This document shows positions 20,906-32,791 of a DNA stretch of 64,000 nt, one piece after another. The notes below the pieces were generated by a model. The model made no database searches. It saw nothing but the letters and a program-made list of their open reading frames with translations, and was not told the DNA's origin. The position numbers and the translations under genes were made by a program. Source of the DNA: Clytia hemisphaerica (taxonomy: Eukaryota; Cnidaria; Hydrozoa; Leptothecata; Clytiidae); contig CACVBU010000824.1 of assembly GCA_902728285.1 (NCBI GenBank), positions 389,307 through 453,306 on the forward strand, in the 5' to 3' direction. Position 1 is the first letter of the stretch; every line of letters starts with the position of its first letter.

Positions 20906-21684
20906 GTTGGCGATTTCTAGATTCTAAGCCGGCGAATTCTTAGAAAGCACAGTGTATTGATTAGCGTAAATATGTACTTAAGGTGGCGAACCGAACTTTT
21001 CGAACGGCGAATTCTAATTTTTGTTCGTGCTTTGGACCGGCGAAATTCGCCGTTCACCAGGCCTGATTAAGACCCTTGGGTTCTAAGAGTAGTCTCCAGA
21101 CAACAATCTTCGACACGATTTATACTGCCTGTCAGCTTGTGATGCTGACACACAGTTTCTGGCACAAGTGAGTAAGTTAATTCGGCATGAGTTATAAAAC
21201 GTAATATATAAACCATAGTGCTAAAAGTGTTTTCACTCAGAGCTGATGTCAAGAAATTGCAGAGAACACGACATTATTTCAAACGTCGAACGTGCCATCA
21301 GCCTCGTCCCCGTGTAGAAAATTATGTAATCTTTCGCATTCGAAAACAGACAGTACCAGGGTGTAATCTGGCGCTATAAGTAACCATGAAAAACTGGAGT
21401 TCCCTGTAATACACAAGGAACAAGGTTGACATGCCATATACTTAACATTACGGTGCTTGAATAATAAGAATTTTCGAAGGTTTGGGATTGAAGTTCGTAG
21501 CTATTTCATAAAGTAACAATAAAAAAATGACTAAATTAAAAAACTTACCGTTATTACAGTAGATGTGCTATTGACCGAAACATCTCCATTGTACTGTAAA
21601 CATTTAATCCTTTTCAACAAAGATTTCTTTCACGTCTGACATGCGAGGCTCTGGAAGACTGGTAACTAAAAAGATAAAGGTATA

Positions 21685-21770
21685 CAGTTGACTCTCTCTA
21701 GTTCGATCTTCGAGGAGCCAAAAAATATTATTCGAATTAGAGAAAGATTCGAATTAGAGAGAGTTGACTG
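21685..21770. repeat. pogo/Tigger-like MITE
   Basis: Ends CAGTTGACTCTCTCTAGTTCGA and TCGAATTAGAGAGAGTTGACTG are inverted repeats next to TA. Related copies or pieces are at 21895-21940, 25012-25080, 31624-31725, 50617-51018 and, partially, at 6672-6705. CAGT..ACTG ends at TA sites are typical of pogo-type elements. Confidence 0.7.
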
Positions 21771-22623
21771 AAGCTGTAAGTAACGAGCGTAAAACTTTTA
21801 CTCGAGAGTAAGGCCTTAAAGCCTGGTGCTTTCTATTTTGTAGACTAGAGGTGTCCGGGTGATTGGTGAATAGAAAAATAAATATATATATACGCAGTTG
21901 ACTTTCTCTCTAGTTCAATCTTCAAAGGATAAAAAAAATGAGTGAACTTTGAACAATAAAATAAAAAATATAACAAAACATAAGCCTTACCACAGCACCG
22001 ACCGCCACATGGGTTCCAGGGTACCTTTATTATTTGTCCATTTTGTCCATACGTAGAGGCGATTAAAAACCATTCAACTTATTGGAGCCAGAGCAGAGGA
22101 ACGCGATACTTGAACCGGTAAACGCTGGTTAGCAGTGCCGACGCTTTATAAAACTATGCCACCATTTTTGAACAATCAAGAAAAAAATGTCTGAGGCCAT
22201 TAGAAACAAAACTTCCATCATACCTTTATTTTTCCAATTTTGTTGACCAGTGATGATTTGTTGGTCATCATATTGTAACCAATTAACACCAAGACCTCCA
22301 CTATCTAATCTGTGCACGTGATATTTCCCGCTTCTCCAATTACAATGCAATGTCTGGAAAAATGTAGAATATAGCGTTTTTTATAAGAACATCCGAAATT
22401 TTCGAAGCCTTGGGATATTCTTAACTTTTTGGGTTTTAAGTTTAAAAATGTTCTTAACATGTTCTTATTTTCGCAATTTTCTGAGTATTTCTATCCATTT
22501 TCTTATGAAATGCTGTGTTCTTTGACTCTCTTTATTGGGCTTTTCCAGAAAAATTGATATGTGGTGGAATTCCATAGGGAAATACAAAAATCTGTCAAAA
22601 ATAACTGGAATTCTATGGGGGTA

Positions 22624-22722
22624 CCCAGCTGGCACGCAACGTTGTTTCAACGTTCATCTTATGTTCACAACGTCCATATAACGTTAGATGAACGTTAAAA
22701 CAACGTTGTGTGTCAACTGGGT
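22624..22722. repeat. ACGTT palindromic MITE, copy 3
   Basis: CCCAGCTGGCACGCAACGTTG on the left and CAACGTTGTGTGTCAACTGGG on the right, with internal CAACGTTCATCTTATG and TAGATGAACGTT. Same family as 4990-5080. Confidence 0.8.
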
Positions 22723-23610
22723 GGCCTTTTAAATCCTACTAAAATTCAGAATTGCAAAGGAATTTAAGCCTGAAATTGCCTGGAATTCCAGGGGGTTGCA
22801 TCTTTCCAGCCACAAAATGATGGACCTCCTCAACAGGGGGTATACAGTTTTTTTCTGGAAAAGCCCAATCTTATTTTTCTAAAGCGAACTTTTTATGATG
22901 CAGTTGAAACGTTCCAGGAAGATTTTTTTGGCAGTTCTTAGGGTAGTTGTACTCAAATATTTGAAAACTAATTCCAATGGCATAGATCTGAGGGAAAACA
23001 GTGAAAATTAAGATCGGAGAGATGGAATACACTTTAAACGTAGGAGGTCAGATAGCACATTAAAAGTTGGTACACGTTTTTTTTATAATAACAAACTATA
23101 TAAGAACTTTAAATTTTCATTTCAATGTCCATAATATTAAGAACAAGTTAAGAATAAATTTTAAAGCTTTGCGGAATTCAAAACTTTAATTTTAATACTC
23201 ATGGTGAAATAAGAACATGACAAGAACATTTTTATGCTTAAAACTCGAAAAAGTTACGAACATCCGAGAAATCTTCAAAAATTTTGGAATAAAAAAATTG
23301 AAGGTTAGATTCACATAGGAGACGAAAAAATTCTAACTTCAAACTGAAATTATTTATTAAGGATTTATCTTGGGCACAAATCCTATTAAAAATGCTAAGA
23401 AACAAACAAACACAAGCTTACTATAAATGTAAAAAGCATGAGATACCTTGTAAATATAACTTTCATTGTCTTTAAAATTGGTCCGACATCAATTGCATTT
23501 GTTACACATTAATTAGCTTTTTAAATGTTTCTTTTTATATTTGTATCTAGTTCTGAAAAAACAAAAAAAGTTGTTCTATCTTGATCTATGCTAAAAAGTT
23601 GTTGAATTAA

Positions 23611-23882
23611 ATATACACCGTTCCACCTGGACAAATTGGCCAAAATATCGTCCGATTGGAAAATTATACTCTAATTTTTGTCCCCGCTGAAAATAATCCT
23701 CACTTCAAAATATTGTGCTATTTTTCCATCCTCACTGAATTTTCTGGCCAGGAAATAATGGAACTCAAATCCCCAGACATAAAAACATGGGAGTATCAAT
23801 CCCATTGAGTTTTGGTTCGTTATTTTTACCCCTCCCCCCCGCTGGCTGAAAAAAACCTACAATACCCGGTACGAGAAGGGGG
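23611..23882. mobile_element. short non-autonomous relative of the TTAA element at 7416-8909
   Basis: Starts after TTAA (23607-23610) and ends at GAGAAGGGGG before TTGA (23883-23886), a diverged TTAA. GGCCAAAATATCGTCC, CCTCACTTCAAAATATTGTG and CTGGCTGAAAAAA are shared with the long element in the same order. Coding sequence is absent. The pair shows either gene loss here or gene gain there. Confidence 0.65.
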
Positions 23883-24119
23883 TTGAAATATGCAATAAGC
23901 TTTTATGGAAAAACCCACCAATGACATCCAATAAAATGTCGTAGGAAGCTTTGATATTGGGAGCGAGGGTTTGTTTAGGTTTAATTGAACAACCATGGTT
24001 TGGACTGAGGGGCGAAAATTTGAAAAGTTCAAGATGGCGGAAAAAGCACATAAAACTAAATTTCATTAGGAGAAACAGAAGGAAAAATATGTATTTATCA
24101 GAAAATCCTTAAAAAAACA

Positions 24120-24475
24120 TCTCTCAAAAAAATAATTGGAGGCAAAACATCATCAAGTCCCTTCGCACTCTATGGCACCCCCAGTACCTTTTGGTAATTT
24201 TTGTATCAAACTATTTACAGCTACAAAAATCTAAAGATATAAAAACATAAGAAATTACGAAAATCAATACAAACTATAATATGTGTATAAAATGGCTATC
24301 GAAAGGTTATTGGAGGCAAAGCCCCACCAGGGACCAGACCCTCTCGTCTGAAAGTTTTCTGTATCAAATATTTAATTCAAAAATCTTAAGATATAAAAAA
24401 CATAAGAAAGTGTTCATAATCAATGTAAACTATATGTGTAAAAAATGGCTGTCAAAAAAATGTTCCATCTTTTGA
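24120..24475. repeat. tandem duplication, two units of about 185 bp
   Basis: The text from attggaggcaaaacatcatc (about 24136) to aaaatggctatcgaaagg recurs from attggaggcaaagccccacc (about 24310) to aaaatggctgtc. Both units contain ttttctgtatcaaa-like, aaaaatct(t)aagatataaaaa(a)cataagaaa and caatgtaaactat-like blocks. Confidence 0.6.
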
Positions 24476-24555
24476 AAAAGGTGTTCAGCTTCAAGCGGTG
24501 GCAGGAATCGAACGCCAAAAGTCTTTTCTTAACAATGTGTGGAACCATGAAGACT

Positions 24556-27500
24556 CTATTTGCTATTTTTACGGCCTTGATGTTGACTTATCTTTTCTTC
24601 ATCGAAATCATATATCATAATCGTGCCATCACTATTCCCAGTCATTATAATGAAGTCGTCAAATTGTAAGTGATTGGTGTTTGCGAAAGTATTTGCAAGT
24701 ATGCTACCATCGCTGTGATATTCCTAAGGTATGACAATATACACATTTTTTATAAGAACACCCAAATTTTTTGAAGCCTTCGGATATTCTTAACTTTTCG
24801 AGTTTTAAGCCTAGAGATGTTTTTAACACGTTCTTATTTTGACCATTTTGTGAACACTTTTGACCATTTTCCTAAAAAATATAGTGTTTTTGAGACCACA
24901 AAGCTTAAAGTGTTCTTAACTTGTTCTTAGAATTTTGCAAGCGAAGCCTTGTGTTCTTATATAGTTTGTTCTTAAAAAAAAACGTGTAAAATTTGCCTCG
25001 CTAAAACAAAGTAGAGTCAGCTCACCCCAGTCGATTTTCAAGGGTCTCAGAATTTTCTTCGAATTAGAGAAAGATTCTGAAAAGTTCCAAAGCATTTTAT
25101 GTAAACAAACCTGAAAGGATGCCAAAAGAAGATCTTCCTCCTTTCTTTGCTGATCCAAAATGGCTTCCATATCCCAGATTTTACAAACTCCGTCACCATC
25201 AGCACTCACCATGTATTTGTTGTTGAAACGTAAAAACCTGAAAATGAAAAGCTAGAACACAACATTGTTTCAGCGTTTATCTAACATTCACAACGTCCAC
25301 ATAACGTTAAAGGGACATAAAAGTAGTAAAATGTAAACATTGCGCGAACCACGTGTTATTAAAGAGAACAATTAAAATCACGTGTCCAAAACAAACTTGT
25401 AAAACAATTGAACAATCAAAATTAGCCATATTTGGTTTTATTTTTTATTTTGACATGTGACATTTGTTTTGATTTTATATCCGTAGCATACAGTTTGTTT
25501 ACAAATTTCGTAAGTACTGGGTTCCTCGATTCGAATCCCCGCTACTTCCAATGTTCTGTTCAGTTCATACCGCTTAGCCAACTTGTCGCTAAAACGCATG
25601 AAAATAATCGAAAGACTCTGGGCTATCCTCTTAAACTATCGACTCTATCCATTTAAAAGTTACAATTTAAAAAAGCATCCAGCCACCGTGTAGGTGTTTT
25701 TAATAGTGAGGTTAAGTAAATCGGCAAAATCACGACGACGAACGAAAATTTAACAGACTAGTGAGTTTCAACCAATCAAATTTCGTATTTTCACTAGCCT
25801 ATTACATTTTTCGTCCGTCGTCGTGATTATCCTTGTATGCTTAACCTCAGTAATAGAAGATAGTAAAGAACATGATTTCTTCACAATTAGACAATAAAAC
25901 TAAAACTCTAATACAATAAAGCAATCATACATACCCTAAAAGCTTAGGATGTCCTTTGAAAGTTCGCAAACAGGTGCCATTTTCGACGTCCCAAACTTTC
26001 ATATCAAAAGAGAAACAACAGGTGACGATTAAAGGATATCGATATTGTAAAGTGATAGTGCCTTCTTCACTTCCAGTAATGTCGCGAACGTGCTCGCATG
26101 TCTTGGTGTTCCAAACCTTTGAGAAAATAGAGAAAATGATCTGTTAGCTATAGCTGTAGTTTAACCTGTACCACCCTACCCACGGGCGTTTTTTATATTT
26201 TGAAGGTGTTCTTCGTGTTATCTTTTCACTTAGTGAAGAAGAGTTTGGTACAGGGTAGCTGTGGTTTAGACGGCCAAATTTTTGCCTTGTCCTGTAATTG
26301 TAGCGAGTTCATGTATTTTCATTTTTGAGAACGGTAAAGTGACTGAAGCGATTTGGAAAAACCCGCGACTCTAGCCTGGAACATTGAGTACGGTAAAAGT
26401 GTTGGTTTACAATCGTTCTCAGTGAGTCAAGATCTAGAAAAATCCAGAAGTTTCTGACGCCAATGCAATGGCTTTTTTTTATCTTTTTTAAGCAAAGATT
26501 TTAACTTACTGTCAACTTGTTTCTTACTCTAACAAATAAAATAGGCAGGGCACACTTTAGATAGTGATTTTTGAGGATTTTACTGTTATGATGAAATTTG
26601 TCCACTTTTTTAAGACACACTGTAGATGAAGTATCTAGTGCTCGAAATTACATGAAAAATCTTTACGTCGAACATGATAAACTCATACATAAATTTTAAG
26701 AGAAGAGAGAAGAGAAGCAAACCCTCTGATATCATCAGACCGGACCCTATCCCAGGATAGTTTCCTACCCCTAGATAGGGAAATCACAGCGCTTACCAGA
26801 CACTGTACTCTGTGCTCGCGACACATCAGAGCCGTGCTGTATCGATGATGGTACTCACACAATACGGGAGAACCTTGCGTTCTCGCAGGTACTGAACATA
26901 TGAGTACCACCACCATATCACATTCAATTTTCAGCATATCTCCCCATACTCTTATATCAGAGTGATGGTACCCTATTCCCCTCACATGGTATGGGTTGAC
27001 CCGGGCTACGGTACATTCACTTGCCAAGTGAATCGCAGCACCGAGTGGGAATCGAACCCTGACCTCCATCACGGAAGTCAAGAACGATGACCACTACACT
27101 ACTGCACCATAAATTTTAAGTCATAAAAAATGTCAAAGATATACCAGGATATACGTACTTTGATATCTGTATCTCCACAGCGTTGTGGAAAATCTCTTGC
27201 AGCGGTAACTATATATCTTTCATCTAGATCTAACGCGAGACAATCCGTGCGGTATCCAAGTAGCTTCGAACGCAGCTTAATATCTTTGGACGAATGAACA
27301 GTGAATACATATATGACATTTTCAAGAGCAGCGCTCGTAACTAGAACGCCATGTTTGTATACTAAAATGGCAACTGGTTTTGTGTGATGTTCAAGAGTGT
27401 TCATTAATTCACCACTAGTTAGACCCCAAACTCTAAAAAAAAATAGTCAAATTAAAAGAATTAAAGTTGACGTGCCCTCTAATTTGATTTTCAAAGGGGG

Positions 27501-30500
27501 TTAGATTTTTATCGAATAAGGGAGCGTACCGAATAGTGAAGCGTTTTTTACCTCTACCGCAAAACTCAGGAAAATGTCTCTAGATTTTTGGCTAGACTTG
27601 CTTGGATTTGATTTAGTTGTAGCCTAGAAATGCATTGGTAAACCTTCCTTGTAAAGTCATTACCAGTCCCTTAAAAAGCCGACCGCGTCGTTAAAGGTTG
27701 ATAAGTGTTAAGCTATCCGACAACTTTTCTGATTCAGATTTCTTTGCGTCGGTAAAAATCCTGTGTTTTTTAGTACAATAAGCACTCTTACGTCGGCAAA
27801 ATACAAATTACGTCGGTATTTGTGTCGGCAATAGCCGAATGCCGACGCGAATTAGAATGGCTGGAATGCTAAAAATAGTTTGCACTACATTGCTGAGACT
27901 CGGAAAAATATGTCTACAGTTTTGGTGGGAATTTGATTGGTTTGATTCAGTTGTTGCCTAAATATGCCGTGAGCCGAGAATAAATCTCCTTAGAAAATCC
28001 ATTACCAGTCCCCTAAAAAATCGACCGCGCCGTTAAGGGTTGGCAAGTGTATACTCTCAGAAAGGAAATTTCTTACTTTACTGTACCATCAATTGAACCA
28101 GTGATAAGTATATCTCCATCATATTGTAAACAAAGAACACCTTTTGTATGTCCATCCAAAACTTTATTACATGCCAAAGTGTGTCGGTCCCAAACCTTGT
28201 AAATAAAATGATACAAATATAATCATAAACCACTTAAGTAATTTTTCATCACGCTGAAAAATTGGTGAAATGCTAATCCGAATAGAGGAAGGAAGGAAAA
28301 GTGTGGCCAGGTAGCTCAGTCAGTAGAGCATTCGCCTTACAATCTAAGGGATGTGGTTTCAATTCCCATTCACTGCCAACTCCACGAATGTGAAATTGGG
28401 TAATCTGATCTAGGCGGTAAGTTACTGAGTGACCACCTCAGACCTCGCAGGTCTAGTGCAAATAGAAAAGTGAATAGTGAATGACTCCCACACTCCGGCT
28501 CCGCCGACAGTCCGCCGACTGAATATACCACTACTATAAGTATATTGGCCAGTAGGATAAGTGGGATAAGTAGCGTAATTTAGAGATCGATAGCCAAGTG
28601 GTCAAAAGGTATCAATGTCTTAAACCAGGGGTTCACGTTTCGGATCTCCGCTCCTTAAAATTTTTCATTCAGCTCGGGTAAGTTATGGCATGTCTCAAAA
28701 ACTTAAAATTACCATAAAAAAATATAAGGATTTTTCGTTTTCTACTAATTTCTGCTGACGTCATCAAAATTTCGAAAAAATTCTTTTTTCAAATGATCGA
28801 CTTGAGTGCAATACATCTCTGGTGAAAGTTTTAAGACAATTAGATAAACCATTCTTGAGAAATTCAGTTTTTAATTTTTATGACGTCATCGATTATGACG
28901 TCATAGTCAGTTTTTGCGGTTTTTCGCAAAAATCAGCGAAAAAACAATTAGGCTACACATCAGGTTAGAAACTACATCATAGTACCTTTAAAGTTCAGTC
29001 ATTAGTTTGGTTGTTTTCTGTCGGCTAATGCGATCTAAAAATTATGGTAAGTTTAGGTCATGCCATAACTTACCCGAGAGTTCATAGATAGCCGAGCCAG
29101 CTGGTCGTGGACCCCGTAAAAGCAATCGAAAGACTGCCTAAAAGTCCTAGATTACTGGGCTTTTCACGTAAGATATCGATTCTATCGATCTATAAGAAGG
29201 TCATTCGTTTAACTGGTTCAGCAAATCTATCAAACTGATTGGAACCAGAGAAACGGGGGGCTTGAACCGGTAAACGTTGGTTACTTTCGCCGACACCTTA
29301 TAAAACTATACCAAGATTTTTGAACAATCAAGCAACTATGAATACTTAAGGCTATTAGAATCTTCCATCACATTTCGGCAAGTTGCATGGAATGACAGCA
29401 ATGCAAAATTCCGCAACGAAATTGCTCTAAAAATGCACATGATTTGGAGACCCCGTCCGTCACCCTACGATCCCGTTCTTGGTTCAATGACAAGCGTTTT
29501 CAAATTTCACAGCAGATAAGCTGCGATAATTGACAACGTTACGGATTCGGAACGCTAAAGCTGTGGGATTTTGCAGCCCTGCTATTCTATGCAATTTGCC
29601 TAACCGATCATACCTTTATTTCTCCATTTTGTTGACCAGTGACGATTTTTTGGTCATCATATTGTAACCAATTAACACCCAGACCTCCACTATCTAATCT
29701 GTCCACGTGGTATCTCCCTTTTCTCCAATTACAAACCAATCTCTAAAAATGAACCGTATTTTATAACATTTCGCCGTGTCAATTCAAGACAGCCTTAAGT
29801 CCATTTTTTACATTTTGAGATAATTGACTTTAAAGGTTGAGATGTGCTGGACTTAAGGCTACACATTTCATGGTAATGCTTCATAGAAAATAAAATTTGC
29901 CCTAAAATTTAGGACTTAAGGCTGTTTATGGTTCATATATTATGGAACATTCTAAATTCTTTTTCTTTTTTTGAATTGCAAAATACACCTCTTTCCCATT
30001 AGAATTATGTGGACTTAAGGCCGTTTTTGGAAAGCGTGCATGCTGAAATAGGGGGTTATAGTCTTAAGTTAATTTTCAAAAAATTGGACATAAGTCTGTC
30101 TTAAATTAACACGGCGATTTATAAATGCCCGATTAGAAGGACTGTCTCGTCTGATATGCAGCACAAATCTTAAAGCTGACAGGGTTTTTTATCTTGATAG
30201 GCTGGCGAATGAAAAAGTAACTCCGGCATTTCTAGATTCTAGACCAACAAATTACCAATTACGTTCACTCGTAATTTATGAAAAGGTTTATTAGCGTGAA
30301 TATGTACTTGAGCTTCAGTTAGCTGGAATTTTTAGACCGGCGAACAGCAACTTTTCTTGTGCCTTGGAACGTGCATCACTTACTCAAGCCTTCGGTTATA
30401 TTTAATTGATTATAATACAAACCTTAATATCTTTCTCAGTCTTCGAATACAGAGCACGAAAATATTTGTGATCGAATTCTTCAGATAAAGTGTTCAATGA

Positions 30501-31194
30501 ATCCATCCAACCACGGCGTTTACCGAGACCTTTCCATACAATCTCTCGGTGAGCTTTTTCCTTGATCTGATTTTTCCAAAGTCTACTATTTATAATGCAG
30601 TTCAACCATTTCTTGCAAACTTTCTCAGCAGCTCGTAAAGAAATTGCATCCAAATATTTGAAAATTAATTCCAGTACAGGGCCAAGATCTAGGAAAGAAA
30701 GAAATGCTGCTGGTAAAAGCTTGAGGACACGAGAAGTTTTTTTTCGCGTGGTGCAATGCCCCATCCCACCAGCACAAGAAAAAAGTGCATGTCCCAGGGT
30801 TTTTTTATTGTTTCATGGGACAAAAAGTGAAGGAAATACCCAACAGACACGTCGATTTTGTCCCAGGGACAAAAGTGAGAGACACGCAAATGTTATTGAA
30901 CGTGTTTTTCACTTTTATTGGAGAAATAAAAATGGGGTGGAGACACGAGAAAGCGTTTCAGGTTGGTGGGGTGGAGCATGTTGCATTGCACCAATGCGAA
31001 AAAACGTCTTGTGTCCCCAAGCCTTAAGAGTCGAAATTGATTAAAAATTCAAAATTGAGAATTATTCTAATCCAACATAATGCTAAAAGAATAGTGATAC
31101 CTTCTGCACTAGCACGAGTTTTCTTTGTTTTCAAAGATCCAACATCAATTTCATCTTTCATGTTTTTGATTGGCTTATCAATTGTATCCTGCAT
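24556..31194 (-). CDS. F-box/WD40-repeat protein, gene 1 (eight coding exons)
   Basis: Likely substrate receptor of an SCF-type ubiquitin ligase: the F-box binds Skp1 and the WD40 propeller binds the target. Exons are 31194-31101, 30688-30423 (F-box: GPVLELIFKYLDAISLRAAE, then WLNCIINSRLWK), 29742-29614, 28195-28077, 27432-27159, 26116-25935, 25237-25111 and 24723-24556. All have GT-AG borders, the phases join without a stop, and the sum is divisible by three, giving about 452 residues from the ATG at 31194. That start is a choice: the frame is open upstream and an earlier exon is possible. About seven WD repeats are visible (VWDRHTLACNKVLDGHTKGV...GSIDGTVK; VWGLTSGELMNTLEHHTKPV; VWNTKTCEHVRDITG; KIWDMEAIL; DFIIMTGNSDGTIMIYDF). 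One (about 27300-27200) is degenerate. A paralogue lies upstream at 33-51 kb and a decayed copy downstream. Exact substrate unknown. Confidence 0.85.
24740..24990. repeat. TTATAAGAACA-type MITE, full copy
   Basis: The left end ACACATTTTTTATAAGAACA and the right end GTTCTTAAAAAAAAACGTGT are inverted. Inside are repeated TTCTTAAC and GTTCTTATTTT blocks. Other copies: 22365-22480 (partial), 23075-23260, 33640-33706 joined with 34904-35030 (interrupted by a Penelope insertion), and 63715-63960. Confidence 0.7.
25257..25311. repeat. ACGTT palindromic MITE, partial copy 4
   Basis: AACACAACATTGTTTCAGCG and CACAACGTCCACATAACGTT match the left and middle of the family at 4990-5080; the right end is missing. 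It lies in an intron of the F-box/WD40 gene 1. Confidence 0.6.
25480..25655 (+). mobile_element. tRNA-derived SINE fragment (family shared with 28583-29210)
   Basis: Contains a B-box-like TCGATTCGAATCCCCGC, then TTCAGTTCATA, AACTTGTCG, AATCGAAAGACTCTGGGCT and CTATCGACTCTATC. All of these recur in the same order in the copy at 28583-29210. Confidence 0.5.
25704..25852. repeat. MITE with GAGGTTAAG ends
   Basis: AGTGAGGTTAAG on the left is the complement of CTTAACCTCAGT on the right. A second inverted block is ATCACGACGACG / CGTCGTCGTGAT. It is related by its ends to the element at 36262-36409. It lies in an intron of the F-box/WD40 gene 1. Confidence 0.7.
26701..27107 (-). mobile_element. tRNA-derived SINE with 13-bp target duplication
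   Basis: Flanked by CATAAATTTTAAG at 26688-26700 and 27108-27120. On the minus strand the head has an A-box-like TAGTGTAGTGGTCATCG and a B-box-like GGGTTCGATTCCCACT. The body shares GATTCACTTGG, CACTCTGATA and AAGAGTATGGGGAGAT with the copy at 33115-33270. The tail is a GAGAA-rich repeat. It is recent enough to keep a perfect target duplication and interrupts the gene 1 intron next to exon 27432-27159. Confidence 0.8.
28305..28480 (+). mobile_element. SINE with tRNA-like head
   Basis: GGCCAGGTAGCTCAGTCAGT is a near-consensus A box and GTGGTTTCAATTCCCATTC a B box, with an anticodon-arm-like CCTT/AAGG hairpin between. The acceptor stem does not pair over seven positions, and the body continues past 28379. 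I therefore call it a SINE head and not a tRNA gene. Confidence 0.6.
28583..29210 (+). mobile_element. tRNA-derived SINE interrupted by a MITE
   Basis: The head GATAGCCAAGTGGTCAAAAGG and GGGGTTCACGTTTCGGATCT resemble a leucine/serine-type tRNA front. After the inserted MITE (28673-29078) the element resumes with TTCATAGATAGCC, AATCGAAAGACTG and TATCGATTCTATCGATC, as in the copy at 25480. Confidence 0.55.
28673..29078. repeat. MITE with CTCGGGTAAGTTATGGCATG ends
   Basis: CTCGGGTAAGTTATGGCATG at the left is the exact complement of CATGCCATAACTTACCCGAG at the right. A second block AAAATTACCATAA pairs with AATTATGGTAAG. It is inserted inside a SINE, so it is younger than that SINE. Confidence 0.8.
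29772..30116. repeat. MITE with CGCCGTGT ends and ATTT duplication
   Basis: CGCCGTGTCAATTCAAGACA and its diverged complement TGTCTTAAATTAACACGGCG form the ends, flanked by ATTT on both sides (29768-29771, 30117-30120). Inside are several GGACTTAAGGC copies, possible transposase sites. It lies in an intron of gene 1. Confidence 0.75.
30719..31022. repeat. MITE with GCTTGAGGACACGAG ends
   Basis: The left end GCTTGAGGACACGAGAAG and CGTGGTGCAATGCCCCATCC are inversely repeated at the right as ATTGCACCAATGCG and CTTGTGTCCCCAAGC, with GTTGGTGGGGTGG between. It lies immediately upstream of the F-box exon of gene 1. The frames at 30595-31044 run across it and are not genes. Confidence 0.75.
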
Positions 31195-31209
31195 TTTTTT
31201 CACATTCAA

Positions 31210-32791
31210 ATCTTTTAAAAGAGAACATAAAAATATAGTGAGACAGTGTTAGGTTATGAAGTGTTAACTTTTTAGGAAATTTACCCTGGACAATCCCCCC
31301 GCTCAAATACCGCTCAGGAAAATTTCCCCCGGACGATTACCACAAGGGCAATTTCCAATTTTGAGGGAGTCTTACAAAAGGCACGGAAAAGAACGGCACA
31401 CTTCTAACCCCCACCCCCCCCATCATATGTGATTTTTAAAGTAAAAGAAAAACAAGCAAGACTCAAAGGCTTGGACGGGGCTGGACTCAAAAGCGAGTTT
31501 CTCACCAAAAACCGGGAACCAGAAAACCTAGACTCCAAACATTCTAAAAATTTGCAAAGTAGAATGATCTTCTTTATTAATTATCACTTTCGGTTTTGTT
31601 ATGACCACTGTAAAATAAACGTACAGTTGTCTCTCTCTCTAATTCGATATTCAAGGGTCCAAGAATTTTCTTCGAATTAGAGAAGGATTCGAATAGGAGA
31701 GGTTCGAATTAGAGAAAGTTGACTGTATGATGAAATGTTTAGCAGTCAAGATTTTCTCTAAAGAATAAATCGACCCCCCCCCTTGTAGAAAACTAAGTAG
31801 TGCAAGATTTTTATTATTTTTCGGTGGGGGAATTTCGCAGGGGGTAACTGGATATCATGCCACGTAGCGGGACTAAAACTTACATAAATACTATTGTAAT
31901 TTGAAATGTTACGCAAAAAAGGCACAAAATAAGTTTATATTAGTTATATCAAAAAGGTAGAAAAATAATAATATACCTTTGGCACATTGAATTTTGAAAT
32001 ATAAATTTTTAATAATATTCCAAATAAAAATTAAACGGAAGATTGGTCAACATCGATCCCAGCAACCAATTTCTGTAACCGTAATGTAGTTTTCTGCCCA
32101 ACGAAAAAAAATGACAGAAATAATTTTCAACGCCTCAAAGTGAATCGATGCTCCCAACTAGCGTGACAAGCACAATCAAAATTTCGCATCAGTTGAAAGT
32201 AACTTTTTTAATTTGATAATTTGAAAGTGATAAGGCAACATAATCCCATCCATAGAGAAAAAAGATTCACGCAGTAAAAAATAATAATTTCTTTTTCTCC
32301 AAAAATGACAACAGTTGAAGTTACTCTTTGGGAAAGAATGACAACAAATCTTGGAATGTTTTCCTTCATTTGGAACATGGCTGAATATCTCCCCTGCCTT
32401 GTCATGGTCTCCTATTGTTGTTGCTGGGGGACAAAACAGAACGATGTTGAGGAAGTTGCTACTGCAAGATGAATAAATACATTTATTAGGCTGTTGCTTT
32501 CACGACATGGAGTGATAGGCTTTGATGAGATTAATGACGATTCCAGAGGGAAGAGTGGGTTACTTCATACTCCTCTTCTTACTGGATAGTACTTGGACAA
32601 GACAACTGTTACACATGTTACAACACATTGTTGCCTATTTGATAGTACCCATGGAGTTGGTCAATACGGGCATTTTCAAATCATGGTTGATGTTTCCGCA
32701 GAATGGCCGATGAGCTCGTATATAGACGATTCCTGTCACACGGCACCCTTATTTTCTTGCTCGGTAGCGCACCACTGGGACAGGAGCATTA
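31210..32791. other. intergenic stretch upstream of gene 1
   Basis: Apart from the MITE at 31624-31725 no gene or domain is visible. 32634-32720 (tagtacccatggagttgg, ttccgcagaatggccg) is a diverged relative of the unit that forms the tandem array at 32792 and of its right flank near 33050-33090. Confidence 0.45.
31624..31725. repeat. pogo/Tigger-like MITE
   Basis: CAGTTGTCTCTCTCTCTAATTCGA and TTCGAATTAGAGAAAGTTGACTG are inverted ends next to TA on both sides; same family as 21685-21770. Confidence 0.7.

Larger units (their letters stand above)
21604..22987 (-). pseudogene. decayed F-box/WD40 paralogue
   Basis: An F-box relic lies at 22987-22879 (PLELVFKYLSTTTLRTAKK, ending in a stop), matching the F-box of the neighbouring gene (GPVLELIFKYLDAISLRAAEK). 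It is followed by an exon at 22353-22224 that is nearly the same as exon 29742-29614 of that gene (YHVHRLDSGGLGVNWLQYDD). A one-base insertion changes the end from NGEIK to NWKNK. Then come an exon at 22077-21991 (ASTYGQNGQIIKVPWNPCGG) and a possible last exon at 21658-21604. Intron sequence at 22081-22200 also matches 29235-29345, so this is a segmental duplicate. The missing middle WD40 exons make it a pseudogene or a short fragment gene. Confidence 0.65.

Noticed and set aside
26683-27081. 132-codon minus-strand frame
   Set aside because: It lies inside the tRNA-derived SINE 26701-27107 and reads through its promoter boxes; not a protein.
28305-28379. Functional tRNA gene
   Set aside because: A and B boxes are good, but the acceptor stem does not pair, position 33 is not T, and repeat body continues beyond it. 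A SINE head is more likely. The same applies to the tRNA-like segments at 2840-2926, 27020-27107, 28583-28650 and 33118-33180.
30595-31044. 149-codon plus-strand frame
   Set aside because: It runs antisense through the F-box exon and then through a MITE (30719-31022).
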